Translations under genes and position numbers: made by a program
In this document: in pieces, positions 39,301 to 63,470 of the stretch
How positions within the stretch are numbered: the stretch's first letter is position 1
Layout: every line of letters begins with the position of its first letter
Notes under the pieces: generated by a model
What the model saw: the letters and a program-made list of their open reading frames with translations, nothing else
The model's database searches: none
What the model was told of the DNA's origin: nothing
Source of the DNA: Cheilinus undulatus
Taxonomy: Eukaryota; Chordata; Actinopteri; Labriformes; Labridae
DNA: 64,000 nt
Assembly (NCBI RefSeq): GCF_018320785.1
Contig: NC_054873.1
Location: 27,184,196 to 27,248,195 of the forward strand
Direction of reading: 5' to 3'

Positions 39301-40171
39301 AAGGCTTGCTGTTACAAATGTGTGTATGTGAGTTAAGGCTGGAGCTAAGCTTTGGTCTCTCCTGCAGCGGTGCAGCACATTCAAGGAGCCCAGAGTGAGA
39401 TTACTTATTTGGATGACAGCCATGTTTTCACCTGTCAGAGGAAAGACATCGAATGTGCTTTAAGAGTTAATCTGGTGAAGTGAGAGGATAGTAACAACAT
39501 TACTCAACTGTATGTGCTAACTGTAGATTTCTTCCTGGGTCAGTAAGCATTAGACACAAGGCTGCTGGTAAGACATGCTACATATTATCCTATATTATTT
39601 TACATTTCTATAGTCTGCTATAAACAAACAGCTGTTTGACAGCTGTTGGAAATTTTTCCTTCTTTTCTCTTTAAAAAATTGAAATATTTTAAATGTCTGA
39701 ATGCCAAATTCCTGAACTGCACCTCTGCAAGGTTAGCTGCGTACCTGTACATACAAGAGGAATGCAAAGCATGTAAGTGAGGCTAAGGAGGACCTGTGCC
39801 TCTGCAAAGCAAGCTTCACCCTTAAATGAAATATGTTAGTTTTTTAAAGGTAATTAGCCAAAGAGTTAATTAAATTAACACCATGGCCACACAGTGGAGG
39901 ATACACAGATACAAGAGTACACGTTAAGTCATGTCTGCTACTTTATGTGTCTCTTCTTTCAGAATAAGCCTCAGGCTAAAGTTCTTTTTGAAATAGTCAG
40001 CTGTAACACAGGCCATAACAAGAGAGCAGAAACAATGTAATGCAGTCTGGACTTAGTACACCAATGACAGCCTTGTTATCGTTTCATGTTCACATGTGCC
40101 TGCTTCATCTGCTCAGGGCTGCTGGGGCTGGGACATTGGGTCCTGACCGAGAGTTTCCTCTTCCTCCAGCC
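36330..40171. other. Intergenic DNA between prrt4 and impdh1
   Basis: About 3.8 kb between the converging genes prrt4 and impdh1. No supported coding frame or full transposon. It probably includes parts of both 3' untranslated regions. Confidence 0.5.
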
Positions 40172-52187
<12,016 letters not shown>

Positions 52188-52247
52188 CTCCAGGAAATCC
52201 AGGGCTACAGACTCCAGTGGGCCCCACCACCTCACCCACACATACAA

Positions 52248-53995
52248 ACTTTAGTCCCTTCTGATTTGTTTCATACACAAAGTCCCACGCGCACACTTAC
52301 AGACTCCAAATCTCACAGCAGCTCCAACAAGACACACAGTTGAATTTGCAGTCCAGTTATAAGCTCTCAAAAACACCCAATGCTTTGAGTGCTTGCTCAC
52401 ACAAACACCTTTCAGACACACCTGACATGACAGGAAGCTGTCTTGCCATCTGTTTTGTAGCCAGTGCAGCAATTAAAGGAAAAATGTCATCAATTTTTTA
52501 GAAATTCCAGGAAAAGGAAAAAAGCTGCAATAAAAGTCCTTTAAAGCAAAAATGTTAGCCCAGCAGAGATTTTATATTCCAGTTTGTCAGCTCTCATCCT
52601 TGGATTTCAAGGCCCTCAAGACCGTTGCAAAGAGTTTACACCAACCTGTTGATAGGGCTGCCTACACCTGTATGCTCCCCAAGGTGCGGACATGTGCAAC
52701 CACTGGGGAGAGTCAAGCTTGGTGGCAGAGATTTCTCCCCCTCCCCTGGAGGCCCAGAACTCAGTTGCTGCTTGGTTTATTTGTGGAGCTCCTCTCCCTC
52801 TCTGTTTCCCCTCGATGCCTGCTCAGCTTAACTCTGTTTCTGACAGTAGCAGACGTCACTCTCCCACAAAGAGGATTGGAGGCATTAATACAGGATGGGG
52901 TGGGGATGAGATGGGTGTGTAAAGGGTGGAGTGAGGCAGGAGGGCTGAGGAAAAGACGGGCAGGTCAAGATGACACTTGAACACACTTTTCCCTCAGAGG
53001 ATTACCATTGGCTAGAGGTGTGTGGTTGTTGTGTTTTTTTCCTCTGAGAGCTGTAAATGAGACTAAGGTCAAATCCCAGAATACTGTTGGGCGGAAAGCT
53101 TTGCTCCTTTGCGACACAGACAGGTGAGGAAGACAGACAGGTGGTGCTGTTGGATGGAGATAATAGGAGAGTCTGTGTTTGAGAAGGCAGAGACATATCA
53201 GATTTTCTTTTTGTCAAGGCATTTGTATTTTGAGAGGTTAGGTTTAGGGTTGGGGTTAGGGCCAGGGTGAGGATTAGGGACTGTGCTTATTATTTTCTAT
53301 AAACTCAGTGCTTCATATTAGGCTTATAAAATATACACACTCACAGAAACCACATTGAAAACACTGCTGCTTACATCTAACATTATAATTCAAACCCACC
53401 AATCAGGTAACAGGTAATTGAATACAATGAATCACGTCTTTTTTTTTTTTTTTTTGGGTATGTTCATCCTTCTGGTGGTTTTTCTCTCTATTCTATTCTT
53501 TCTCTTTGTCAGATTGTTGTTGGCACTAACTTTTAGTGTTAGCAACAACAAACCTGAACATTAAACAAAGACAGGAGAGTAATTTGTTGCCTGGGATGCC
53601 CTCGACTCCATCATCTGCAGGTGACTGACTGACTGCTTGTGACAGTTACTGAGGGATTGAACCAGAAAAGCCTCTTACCCTGTCTCTCTCCCTCTCTCTG
53701 TCCCCTACTGGGAAAAAAAACAATCAGTGCCCCCACCCCTTTCATATTCACAATGGATAACATAGTTTTACTGATAATACATGAATGTTAACCATGAGTT
53801 AACATTCACTGTAACCCTTAAACAAAGACAGGAGTCAGGAGACGAGTTACATATGTTTATGAAAAATACTGAAAAATGTCTGTTACATTTATGACATGGG
53901 ATATGAATGTACAACATATATATTCTTAGTTAAACCAAAAAGGAGGGAGGCAGGAGAAGTTTTTGACATGTCCTTGCAGGAAGGTCATTGTTGCT
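52248..53995. other. impdh1 upstream region and intergenic spacer
   Basis: Promoter side of impdh1 on the minus strand, up to the 3' end of the RIP-like kinase gene. Open frames at 52552-52980 and neighbours have no recognised domain. No TATA box is certain. A T tract lies at about 53440-53456. Confidence 0.4.
53225..53281 (+). repeat. Degenerate telomere-like TTAGGG repeat
   Basis: Runs of GGTTAGGTTTAGGG, GGGGTTAGGG and GGATTAGGG give a short, imperfect interstitial telomere-like array of about 55 bases upstream of impdh1. Confidence 0.6.
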
Positions 53996-56900
53996 TCAGC
54001 CACCTGAAAGAAAATAATACAGCTTTAAAGACTTGTTATTAATGAAAAATTACAATATAGTGCTATGAAAACAGTATTTGCCCTCTTCTTGTTTTTTTCT
54101 TTTTTCCATGTTAGTCACATTTAAATGCAATGAACCATATTTCTTGTAAAGCTGAGTTTAATTTCACAGGCCTCACCCAGACCAGAAGCTGTCTGACAAA
54201 GTGAAATTGGCTAAAAGATCACGCAGCTGCCTTAAGAAATTCATGGACAGATGACATCTTTTAGTCTGGAAAGGGTTAAACAAGCCAATTCTGAGGCTTT
54301 GGGACTCCAGCCAACCAAAGTGAGAGCCATTAACCACAAATGGGGAAAACTTGGAACAGTGGTGCCACTCTCCAGGAGTGGCCATTATACCAAAATGACC
54401 CCAAGAGTTCATAGATGAACTCATCCAGGTGATCACAAAAGAACCCAGAACAACATCTAAAGACCTGTGGGCCTCACTTGACTCAGTTAGAGACTGGGCA
54501 AAAATTGCACACCATACATGGGAGAGTTCCAAGGCCAAAATCCCTACTGACCTACAAGAACACAAAGGCTCCTCTCTAAAAAAACAAACAAACAAACAAA
54601 CAAACAAACAAAAAAAAAATCTCGATTCCAAATACTTAACTCAATGCCAACTCAGGGAGTTTTTTTTTATTGATCAGAAGATCATGTTTTTGTTTTATCA
54701 GGCTGTTTGGAGAGCATAAACCGGTACGGGATGTCAGCCTGGTACGTTAATATCTTCCTTCAGTTAAAATCTAAACTTACTCGTCTGGTTCAGACTGCCA
54801 TGATGGTTATAGAGAGCACTGAACATCTTTCTCCACAGTACAAGCATGAGCATTCAGTTCTTACCGCTACTCTGAGTGTTCACTTTTACTTTCTAATAAA
54901 GGCAATAGGCAATACAGATGTAAACTAAACCATTTTAAAAATTGGTTTGTGCCTAACTCAGTTATGATTTTGGATAATCTTACATGAAGCTGAAGCTGCA
55001 TTGTGCAATAACATCATGGTGTTCTCTGTTCTCTTATCTTTTATCTTTATATTCTGTCTTGTTGTATCTTATCTTTTCCTTATTACCCACGCCGATGAAA
55101 TCGGCAGGGGGTTATGTAAAGGGGTTCTGTATCTTTGTTTGTTTGTTCATTTGTTCGTTTGTTTGTTTGTATGTGTACAAGATAACTCAAAAATGGAAAG
55201 TTGGATCATCACCAAACTTTCAGGGAATATTGGGATAGTGACAGGGAAGAATCATACATTTTGGTGATGATCCGTGCACCTGTTCGGTTTTTCTCGCACT
55301 TCGAATTTTGAACACCATAGTAATCAATGGGAGCATGAGTTCCTCGGTGGTTCTGCTTAGGCGTGGGTCTGCCGCCTCAGACGGCCATTCTAGTTGTTAT
55401 TTGTAGGAGGTTATGTGATCGGCAGGGTTTGTTAGTTTGTTTGTTAGCAACATAACTCAAAAAGTTGTGGACAGATTTTGATGAAATTTTCAAGAAATGG
55501 CACAAATGGCGCAAGGAAGAACTGATTAGATTTTGGGACTGATTCGGATCCCCGTCTGGATCCAGGAATTTTTTAAAGGATTCTTTACTATTGGGAGATA
55601 GGGCTAATGGTGGAGGTCTGCGCTGTCTGAGTGCTTTTCTAGTTTTTCATTTTTCTTTTCTTTTTCCAGAATCTGTGCAATATTGGTACATGCAATACAT
55701 GCAATATGTGTGGGTTTTGTAGTTGAATCTTTTTTGTTATACACTTCCTGTACATCTAAATTATCATTGCTATTGTTCTATTTATTACTTACGTGTTGTT
55801 ATATGGCAGCTTAATGTGTGCAGCACTTGGAGTCCAAGACAAATTTTCCTAAGGGGACAATAAAGTGTATCATATTGTATCTTTGGAAGGTGTGTGTCCC
55901 TGTTGGATCAAGTTTAAAACTAAAATAGCATTTCATAAAAAGAACATAAAAACAGTCAATGGTGGTGGTACTGAGATGGTCTGGGGCTGTTTTGGTGCTT
56001 CAGTACCTGGACATCTCACTGTCAGTGATGGAACCAAAAATTCTGCTCTCTAACAGAAAGTCTTGAAGGAGAATGTTCAGCCATCATTTCGAAAACCCTA
56101 CAATATCACTGAATTAAAACGATTCTGCAGAGTGAAGGGTGGGCCGCTTGCTTGCAATTTTTGCCACCAAGGGCGACACAATCAGTTATTTGGTTTAGGG
56201 GGAAATTACTTTTTTTTCACATGTGGCCAGGTAGGTTTGGATAGCTTTTTTTACATAATTAAAAACTGCATTGTGTATTTACTCAGGCTACCTTTGTCCA
56301 ATATTACAATAATTTTGATGATCTGAAACATTTAAATGGGACGCATATGCAATAAAAAGCAAACCAGGAAGGGGGCAGATACATTTTCACAGCAGTGTAT
56401 CTGACTGTTTCTCCACATTTAAAAAGCTTACCGAGTCGCTCCACTATTCCTGGATGATGTTTTTTAAGGGCATCAAAGAAGGCCGCTTTGACTTTTACTC
56501 CTCCTGACCGAAGAGTCCTGTCATAAAGCTCTCTCATTTTCCTGGTGTTTGTTAGTAAAGCTTTGATCTCTGAGTAGGCTTCACCATGGACCATGTCTCC
56601 AAGCTCCTCTATTATGGCCATTACCTCAGAAACAACTTGAATCAGCTCTGCCCTGTGTTCATCAATGAAGTTTGCTGATTGGGAATTAGGAATAGAATAT
56701 GCACATTAAGTGTTAAATATATGAAACATTGCAAATATATATATCATAAATCATTTGAACTATGTTTGGTTACAAATTCACGAAAAGGCTAAAAAAAACA
56801 TCCAATGCACATACCACAGCAGTATACTAACCTTTATCTGCAGTGCTTTGTATTTTAGTGGGAACACTGACAGAATCCTGCTTGCAAAAACAAACAAAAA

Positions 56901-59900
56901 TGTTATTTTCAGTCTTGAGTTCTTTTTTACTCATTGATGTATTGAGCAGTAAGTACAAATCTTAATGGCACATTCATGAACAAAACCATAACATATTGTC
57001 TCACACACTTTTTTGATGACCTTTAACCTGAAAGTCAGCTAAATATTTCCTCTAAAGTCTGTCTTAATCACATAGAGGCTTCCTGATTACCTGATTGAAT
57101 AATTAATCATTCTCAGCTTACTGTCACACAAAGGTTAAGGTGCATTTGGCATACCTGTTTAGACGAACTGCCATCCACAGAGTCATCTAACTTTGGCTGG
57201 TCTAGAAATGGACAAACATTATGTATTAGAGTGGAAAATAACTTAAAATTTAACCAAATGAGAAACTGACAGATCTACCTGGTGTCGACAGCAGACAAAA
57301 ACTGTTTTGATGTTGATTTCTAGTTGGTGACTCCTAAAGTTTAACAGTGAGAGTTTTTTGTATCAGAAAGAGAACAATGATAAACATCTTAGGTCTACAT
57401 ACTGAGATCAAATGTGTGAATTTTACCAGTCTTGTTAAGACTTGATTGACTGCACCATGAACTCCTGTCTTATGCTTTAAGAACACATACTCTGTGATTT
57501 TAAGGCATTCTGAAACAGAAGTAAAGCCTCATTACTGTATTTAAAATCACTGCGTTAAATGAACAAGCTGCCCTACCAAAGATCTGTAAGCCCATTTGAT
57601 TGTATTCAAAGTGGAACACTAAGTAACGTGGATACAATGAGCTCAATATTACATAACATATACCTGCCTTTAAAAGTAGGCCTCTTAGAAGGATCTTGAT
57701 CCCAGCACTTTCTCATGAGGTCAACCAGCTCTTTAAGCCCCTCTGCTTTCTGCTGGTCGATGTCCTGCCATGGAGGTCTGTCCCCTAAAGGGATCTTCAG
57801 TGCCACAAGAGCATGATCAGCCACTACAGAACGTGTGATACGTGGAAGTAGTGAAGCAAAAAAAACATAGTTTCGGTTGAGCACATGAACTGGACAAAGG
57901 AAATATTGTAAAAGAACCAATCAGTCAAATAAAAGGAAAATTAATTGAGGCAAATGAACAAAAGAGGGGCTATTTATGTTTGTGTAACACAAGGCCATCC
58001 ATAAGAGGGGGATGAAGGGGAGAGCTTTCTGGAGCCCAGCCTAACTGGGGGTCCACAGAGGACAGCAAAATCATGCTCCATTGTTAAGTTAGCCTGTATT
58101 AACCATATATTTTTTTAACCTGAATCATAACCACTCTTATCAATGCAACAGAAAATTAGTTTTATTTATCTATGCTTTGGTAGAATAGTTGTAAACCACT
58201 TAAAACAGAAGTACTTTTTAATTGTTAATGTTAACAATGTGGATGAGCCCACTGAACTAAATGATTAGGTAAGTAATGTCAACTTTATAGCTAGGTGCAC
58301 AAACATAAGGGTGACAGAAAATAAAGGAGAAACTGAGACAACTTCAATAGAAAAGAACTGAATAATTGTTAAAAGAAACAAAAAATGGGTGAAAATCAGC
58401 CCAAAAAGGGTTGAAGTGGCTTGAAAAAAGTGGAAAAATTGGCAAAAAGTGGCCGAAAGAGTGTCAAAACAGGTGGAAAGTGTGTGTTATATGTGGCAAA
58501 AAATGTTCAGAAACAGTGGAATTAATGAGTTAAAAGCAGCAAATACTGGAAAACAAGGTCAAAAAGCATTAAGATTTGTTAAAGGTAGCAAAGGATGGGG
58601 CAAAAATGGGTGAAAAATGGCTAGATGTTTTAAAGGGGCAAAAAAGTTAGGCAAAATTTGGCAAAAAGTGGCCAACCACTGGCAGAAATGGGTGAAAAGT
58701 AGCAAAAATTGTTTCAAAGTGGAAATATGTGACAAAAATGGGCAAAAAGCGGCAAAGATTGGTTAAAAGTGGAAAAAATAGGGTAAAAGGAAATAAACTG
58801 GACAAGTGGAAAAAATGATTTACAACTGGCTAAAAATGGCAAAAAGGGGTTATATGTGGTTAAAAGAACTCTTCACCAGCATCAGTTAAAGAGTTAGACT
58901 ACCTCTGTAATACTTCTCACTGTGTGAAATACGACACTTAACAGGTTAAGTCTGTTTTTAAAAAAGTGTGCAATAACAAATCTGTTGGGCCAGACAGCTT
59001 GTCTGTCTGCTTGCTAAACTATTGTTCATCTGAATTATCTGAGTTCCCCATCTTTCAGCTGTCCTTATACAGCCACATTGTCCCTGCTTTGCAGAAGAAG
59101 TCTACTATTATTCATGTCTGGTAGAGAATAAGGATTTTCTGTTACATTAACTTGTATAGTTACAAAGTGTTTTGAGAGAGTCATTGTTGACCCTCTACAG
59201 TTTGCATATAGGGAGGGCCACAGCGCTGAAGATGCTCTTCTCAGTTTTTCTCACTTAATAAGTAAACATCTTGAAGTTGTATTGCAGACTTTAACTCTGC
59301 TTTTGATACTGTCCAACCTCATACTGCTTGTTGAGAAGGTTTTCAACCTACAGATGAACCATGTAATTATTAAATGGTTTAACTCCCTCTTGACTGACAG
59401 GTCACAACAAGTTAACAAGCTGCCCTTCTGTTTATCTCAATGAGGTTGTCCCATTTCAGGCTTGGTGTGAGAAACATCATCTCATTCTGAACACAAACAA
59501 AAACAAAGAAAGAGCATTTGACCCCAGGGTAGTTAGATCACATGGCATGCAGCAATGCATCTCAAAAAAGTAGGGACAGGGCCATTCTTTTAACAACAGT
59601 CTATTACTGATAACAATTGATAACAACCTGGATGGTCCCTCTCCTCTTTGTCCACCAGACACAGCATCTGTTGTTTCTGAATATAATTGCAAATTTTGAT
59701 TAATCTGACCACAGAACAGTTTTCCATTTTCCCTCAGTCCATTTTAAATGAGCTTTGGCATTAATGGATCTTGTTCATATACAGGATGTCTTCTTCTTGG
59801 CATGATACAGCTTTAACTTACATTTGTGGATGGCACAGTAAACTGTGTTAAAAAGACACTGATTTTTGAAACTGTCCCTGAGCCCATGCTGTGATTTACC

Positions 59901-61314
59901 CCTGTGAGGGCCTGGGGATCACCCTTGACCTCATCCCTCGCTCTCAGAGATTTCTCCAGATTCTCTGGATCTTTAAATAGTGTGATATCCAAGTCCTGAG
60001 ATGTTGAAGGAACATTTTCAGAAATTGTTCCACAATTTTTAGATGCAGTTTATCCCAGAATGGTGAACCTCTGCCCATCTTTACTTCTGAGAGACTCTGC
60101 TTCTCTAAAATGATCCTTTTATACCCAGTCATGTTCCTGACCTGTTGCTAATGACCTTATAGTTGCAAAATGCCCCTCTTTACGTTTTTGTTTGAATTGG
60201 TGATGTTTTATTGACTGTTAGTTATTGTATTTATTCTAAAAACAACAGAATATTGATTATAATAAATAGTGGAAAGAAACATACAGAGACAATAGGCTAA
60301 ACTGCATTCATGAACTAATAAATTGTATGTACCTGGATATGGCTCTTTTCCTGTGAGAATGGACCAGAGCAGGATACCATAGCTGATCAAATAGAAGAAA
60401 ATAACATGTTAATGCAGTTTAAGCCTTTTTAGTAATCAAAATATTCAGTTTAGTGAGTATTTTCTAACATTAACCTGTAAATGTCAAAAGCTCGGACAGG
60501 TTGATATGATGTCTCAAAGGCTTCAGGTGGCATGTACTTGTATGAGCCTCCTAGCTTTTTTGTTGTGTCTCTGTTTTCATGTGAAGCACTTGCTGAAACT
60601 CTGCACAGACCAAAGTCTGCAAGCTGCAGATTAAGACATTAAATAATTAAACAGAATTAGAATAGAATAAAAAGGTTCAATCAGATTTGATACTGAGCAT
60701 AAAGTTTGAAAGTCTACCTTGGCGTTTAGATCGCCAGTCAGCAGGACATTGCTCGGCTTCAGGTCATGGTGCATGAGGCGCCTTGTGTGGAGGAAGTTCA
60801 TCCCCAAAGCCACCTGGTGAATGAGGCGGAAGACGAGGGGCCACGGTAGAGGGCTACACGGGTCCTCCAGCAGGGACTGAACAGATCCTCTCTCCATGAA
60901 ATCCATCACTATTCCCTTCTGCTGCAGGGGGGAACGGAAACAAGGCGGACATCCCTGATAAAATCCATGAAACCTTAGCACGTACTCACAGGATGCCTTC
61001 TCCATATGAGCAGCCTCTTCAAACAGCGCTCTCTCTTCAGGCAGGAAGGAGCTGTGAAAAAGAGGAAAACAAAAAAGAAAGAGTTGCAGCAATTACTTTT
61101 AAACATGAAGAACAATAAGGATAAAGAGAAAAACCAGAAATGGATAATATGCATTGATTTACCAGACACCATCACGGAGGATCTTAATGGCCACATCAAA
61201 CCCCAAGTCTTTGTGTCTGGCTTTGAAGACATTTCCAAATCCTCCTTGGCCAACTAACACCCATTTTTCTAAGTTTTCATTACCAACAGTCGTTTGGCTC
61301 AGCAGAGCCATCAT
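53996..61314 (-). CDS. RIP-family kinase with C-terminal CARD (RIPK2/RIPK3-like)
   Basis: Probable innate-immune signalling kinase. Coding exons from the start: 61314-61163, 61051-60718, 60623-60475, 60382-60333, 57823-57668, 57509-57427, 57333-57279, 57201-57155, 56877-56832, 56674-56432, 54003-53996. Phases agree; 440 aa. The kinase domain has the glycine loop VGQGGFGNV, VAIK (Lys 44), HHDLKPSNVLL (Asp 147), DFG (165-167) and the PPE motif (194-196), all intact. A 50-residue Ser-rich linker follows, then a CARD (about 358-438: FIDEHRAELIQVV, ALLTNTRKMRELYD). HHD and the CARD match RIPK2; the start GQGGFGNVFKARHKDLGFDV reads more like RIPK3. No RHIM is visible. The exon at 57668 needs a GC donor. 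The last exon adds only GG and stop after a 2.4-kb intron filled with transposons and is the least certain part. Confidence 0.82.
54715..55884 (+). mobile_element. LINE 3' piece (Rex1/CR1-like) inside the Tc1 element
   Basis: A frame reads SAWYVNIFLQLKSKLTRLVQ, like the end of the ORF2 of Rex1/CR1-like fish LINEs, and the 3' end (GGGGACAATAAAGTGTATCA) is the typical tail of such elements. Interrupted at about 55083-55643 by two MITE monomers. Family assignment is by motif only. Confidence 0.65.
55083..55643. mobile_element. Tandem pair of diverged MITE monomers
   Basis: Two units, about 55083-55395 and 55396-55643, share GGTTATGT, the GTTTGTTTGTT run, ATAACTCAAAAA, a following GAT/GAAA stretch, and both end in TTCTAGTT. 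Their order and spacing indicate two related copies in a row, diverged from each other. Family not named. Confidence 0.5.
57960..58860. mobile_element. hAT-like non-autonomous element with minisatellite
   Basis: Starts near CCATCCATAAGAGGGGG and AGCCTAACTGGGGGTCC, phrases typical of a widespread fish repeat. From 58385 to 58860 it consists of a degenerate tandem repeat with unit near GGCAAAAAGTGGCAAAAATG, the inverse of the minisatellite at 22630-23250. No transposase. In an intron of the RIP-like kinase. Confidence 0.6.
58940..59540 (+). mobile_element. Decayed Rex1/CR1-like LINE reverse transcriptase
   Basis: Plus-strand pieces read VGPDSLSVCLLNYCSSEL, then DPLQFAYREGHSAEDALLSF, then IIKWFNSLLTDRSQQVN: the order and motifs of the fingers and palm of a Rex1/CR1-type reverse transcriptase. 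Parts are deleted and frames shift, so it is an old copy. Confidence 0.75.
59545..60185 (-). repeat. Interspersed repeat, probably DNA-transposon derived
   Basis: Contains phrases known from a common fish repeat (TGAGAGACTCTGCTTCTCTA and TTTTATACCCAGTCATGTT). I do not see terminal repeats or a full transposase, and leave the family open. Confidence 0.4.
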
Positions 61315-62549
61315 GTGTTCAATCAAGGCGGGACAGCTTCAACCACAAAAGTAAAGATAGTTTAAGAACACAAGAGCAAAAGCCAAAGTAAAAAAGAATT
61401 AAATGTTTTTAGATAACTGTTTGGTCTCAGTACATGCCAATTGTATTTTTGGACTTGCCCCTTTATTTAAGCCAGTTTCTACTCACCATATATCCCCTCT
61501 TGTGTTGACTACTTTAAAATGAGGTCACAGCACTCACAAGTCAAGGCGCTACAAGCTGTAGTTTCCTGTCCCTGCTCTGTGTTGAAGAAGAGGGAGGAGT
61601 TTAAACTTGGGTTGGCCAAAGCTGAGACTGTATGACTGCAGGTGGTGAAAGAAAGTGTGTGTAATTTCCTGATGCAGTTATGGTGAATATCTCACAGAGA
61701 ACACAGATTTTAGATTACACAGACAGCATTTTTGTTGTGACTTTAAGTGCATATTATGACTCCCACTCTGTTTTGTCACTAGATTTATAGAGGCAATACA
61801 AACACTGTGAGTCATTTTTCTACTTCCCAATGCCTGAGAATAGGAAGTGAGAAAAGGCACCTTTTTATTGCAGTGCTTGTTGGATTAAAAATCCCATGCA
61901 GAAGAATAAGACTACATATTAGTTAACATTTGTGTCTACAAGAAGATTTGCTGACTTTAAGACCACATCATTTATGATATTCAGTATTTAATCATCCTTA
62001 TGTGAAGAACAAAAATATTTCTGACTTATCAGACAATGTCTCTTGGAAATGTGACTTGTGCGATGCCACTGTGGTGCCATCATGTGGTGTGTTAATATCA
62101 TCACACCTGGGCCCTGTGTGCTATTAATCTCCAGCAGTAAAATCTTATTCTCCCTGCACTCTTCTACTCCAAATCCTAGGGTATGCTGAATTTTTGATGT
62201 AGAAATGTGTGTCTGTTATACCCTTTATTAGGCTATGGACAACACTGCACTTGCCCCTACTCATGTAAATCAAAAACCACTTGGCTTTACTGATTATGGT
62301 TCTTGAATGTGCTGTAACTTGATTTAATAATGATTTGTTTAATATTTGTCAAGGTGTCTCCCCTCTTGTTGTGACCTTCTGAGCTGGGTCATCACACTTA
62401 AAATATGAAAAAGTTCATGAATTATGTCATAATTGGTTGCCTCAATACAATCTGAATGAAAATAATAGCACATAACAAGTAGAAAATACACTTCAAAAAA
62501 TTGTGTGCAGTGAATGTGTCTCAAGGGATTTTAGTATAAAGACAGCTGT
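61315..62549. other. Upstream of the RIP-like kinase
   Basis: 5' flank of the kinase gene on the minus strand. The stretch 61500-61640 is less AT-rich and likely contains the promoter or a non-coding exon. No coding frame of note. Confidence 0.4.
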
Positions 62550-63470
62550 GTCTAGAAGGCCTAGTCACATGTTAATCAGTATTCCTGGCTACCATTACAC
62601 CATGAAGGTAAAAGAATACTCCAAGCTTAGAGAAAAAGTTATTAAAAAGTATTAGACAGGGGATGGATACAAAGAAAATTTCCAAGGCACTGAACATAAC
62701 CCAGATTTCAGTCAAATCCATCATCAAGAAATCAAAGGAACATGTGTAAATCTGCCTACATCAGGCTGTCACCACAAACTGAGTGACGGTGCAAGAAGGA
62801 GACTAGTGAGAATGACCACCAAGACACCTATGACTACTCTGAGGGCGTTAAAAGCTTCAGACTGAGTTGGGAGAGACTGTACATACAACAACTGTTCTTC
62901 ACCAGCCAAAGCCTCATGGGAGACTGGCAAAGAGAAAGCCATTGTTGTGGAAGAAGATTTATTCTCCAGCAAGACAATGACCTGAAGTGTACAACAAAAG
63001 CTACACCGAAATAGTTTAAAGACAACAAGGTGAATGTTCTGGAGTGGCCGAGTCAAAGCCCAGATCTCAGTCCAATAGAGAATTTGTGGCTGGACTTGCA
63101 AAGTGCTGTTCATGCCTCATCCCCATGCAACCTGACAGAGCTTGAACAGTTTTGCAAAGAGGAATAGAGTAAAATTGCAGTGTCCAGATTTGCAAGCCTG
63201 ATTGGGACCTATCCACACAGTCTCGGTGCTGTGATTGCTGCCAGAGGTTCATCTACTAAATAATGGCTTGAGGGTAGTAAAGGTATATTCAATGACTTTT
63301 TCAACCCCACATATTTTTTAATCAAATTTACATTTCTTTGTAGAAATCTGTTTTCACTTTGGCAATTCAATTTTTTTTTTGTCAAGAAAGACAAATTATA
63401 TTGACCATGATTAATTGGTAAAATCCTTTAAAGAGTACAACATGCAAAGTAGGGATTACTTTGGTACTGT
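62550..63470 (+). mobile_element. Tc1-like transposon, 5' truncated and decayed
   Basis: The same family as the copy at 40970: it begins ATCAGTATTCCTGGCTACCA, keeps HHKLSDGARRRLV (DNA-binding part), then the C-terminal catalytic part including [15 protein letters not shown], and ends with a worn terminal repeat. Several frames are needed, so it is dead. Confidence 0.85.

Larger units (their letters stand above)
54058..56397 (+). mobile_element. Tc1/mariner-type element split by a LINE that itself holds a MITE dimer
   Basis: Left end TAGTGCTATGAAAACAGTAT and, inverted, right end CACTGCTGTGAAAATGTATC are the termini, with TA on both sides. Transposase remnants on the plus strand include VITKEPRTTSKDLWASLDSV (about 54428-54490) and, after the LINE, the catalytic-domain part near 55965-56040. 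The frame is broken. It fills the last intron of the RIP-like kinase. Confidence 0.8.

Noticed and set aside
52552-52980. 142-codon plus-strand frame upstream of impdh1
   Set aside because: No recognised domain; overlapping frames are equally open, as expected of GC-richer promoter DNA.
53225-53281. True telomere or chromosome end
   Set aside because: Only about 55 imperfect bases within an ordinary gene region.
56432-57201. RHIM motif that would make the kinase a RIPK3
   Set aside because: The linker (about residues 309-357) has no I/V-Q-I/V-G core.
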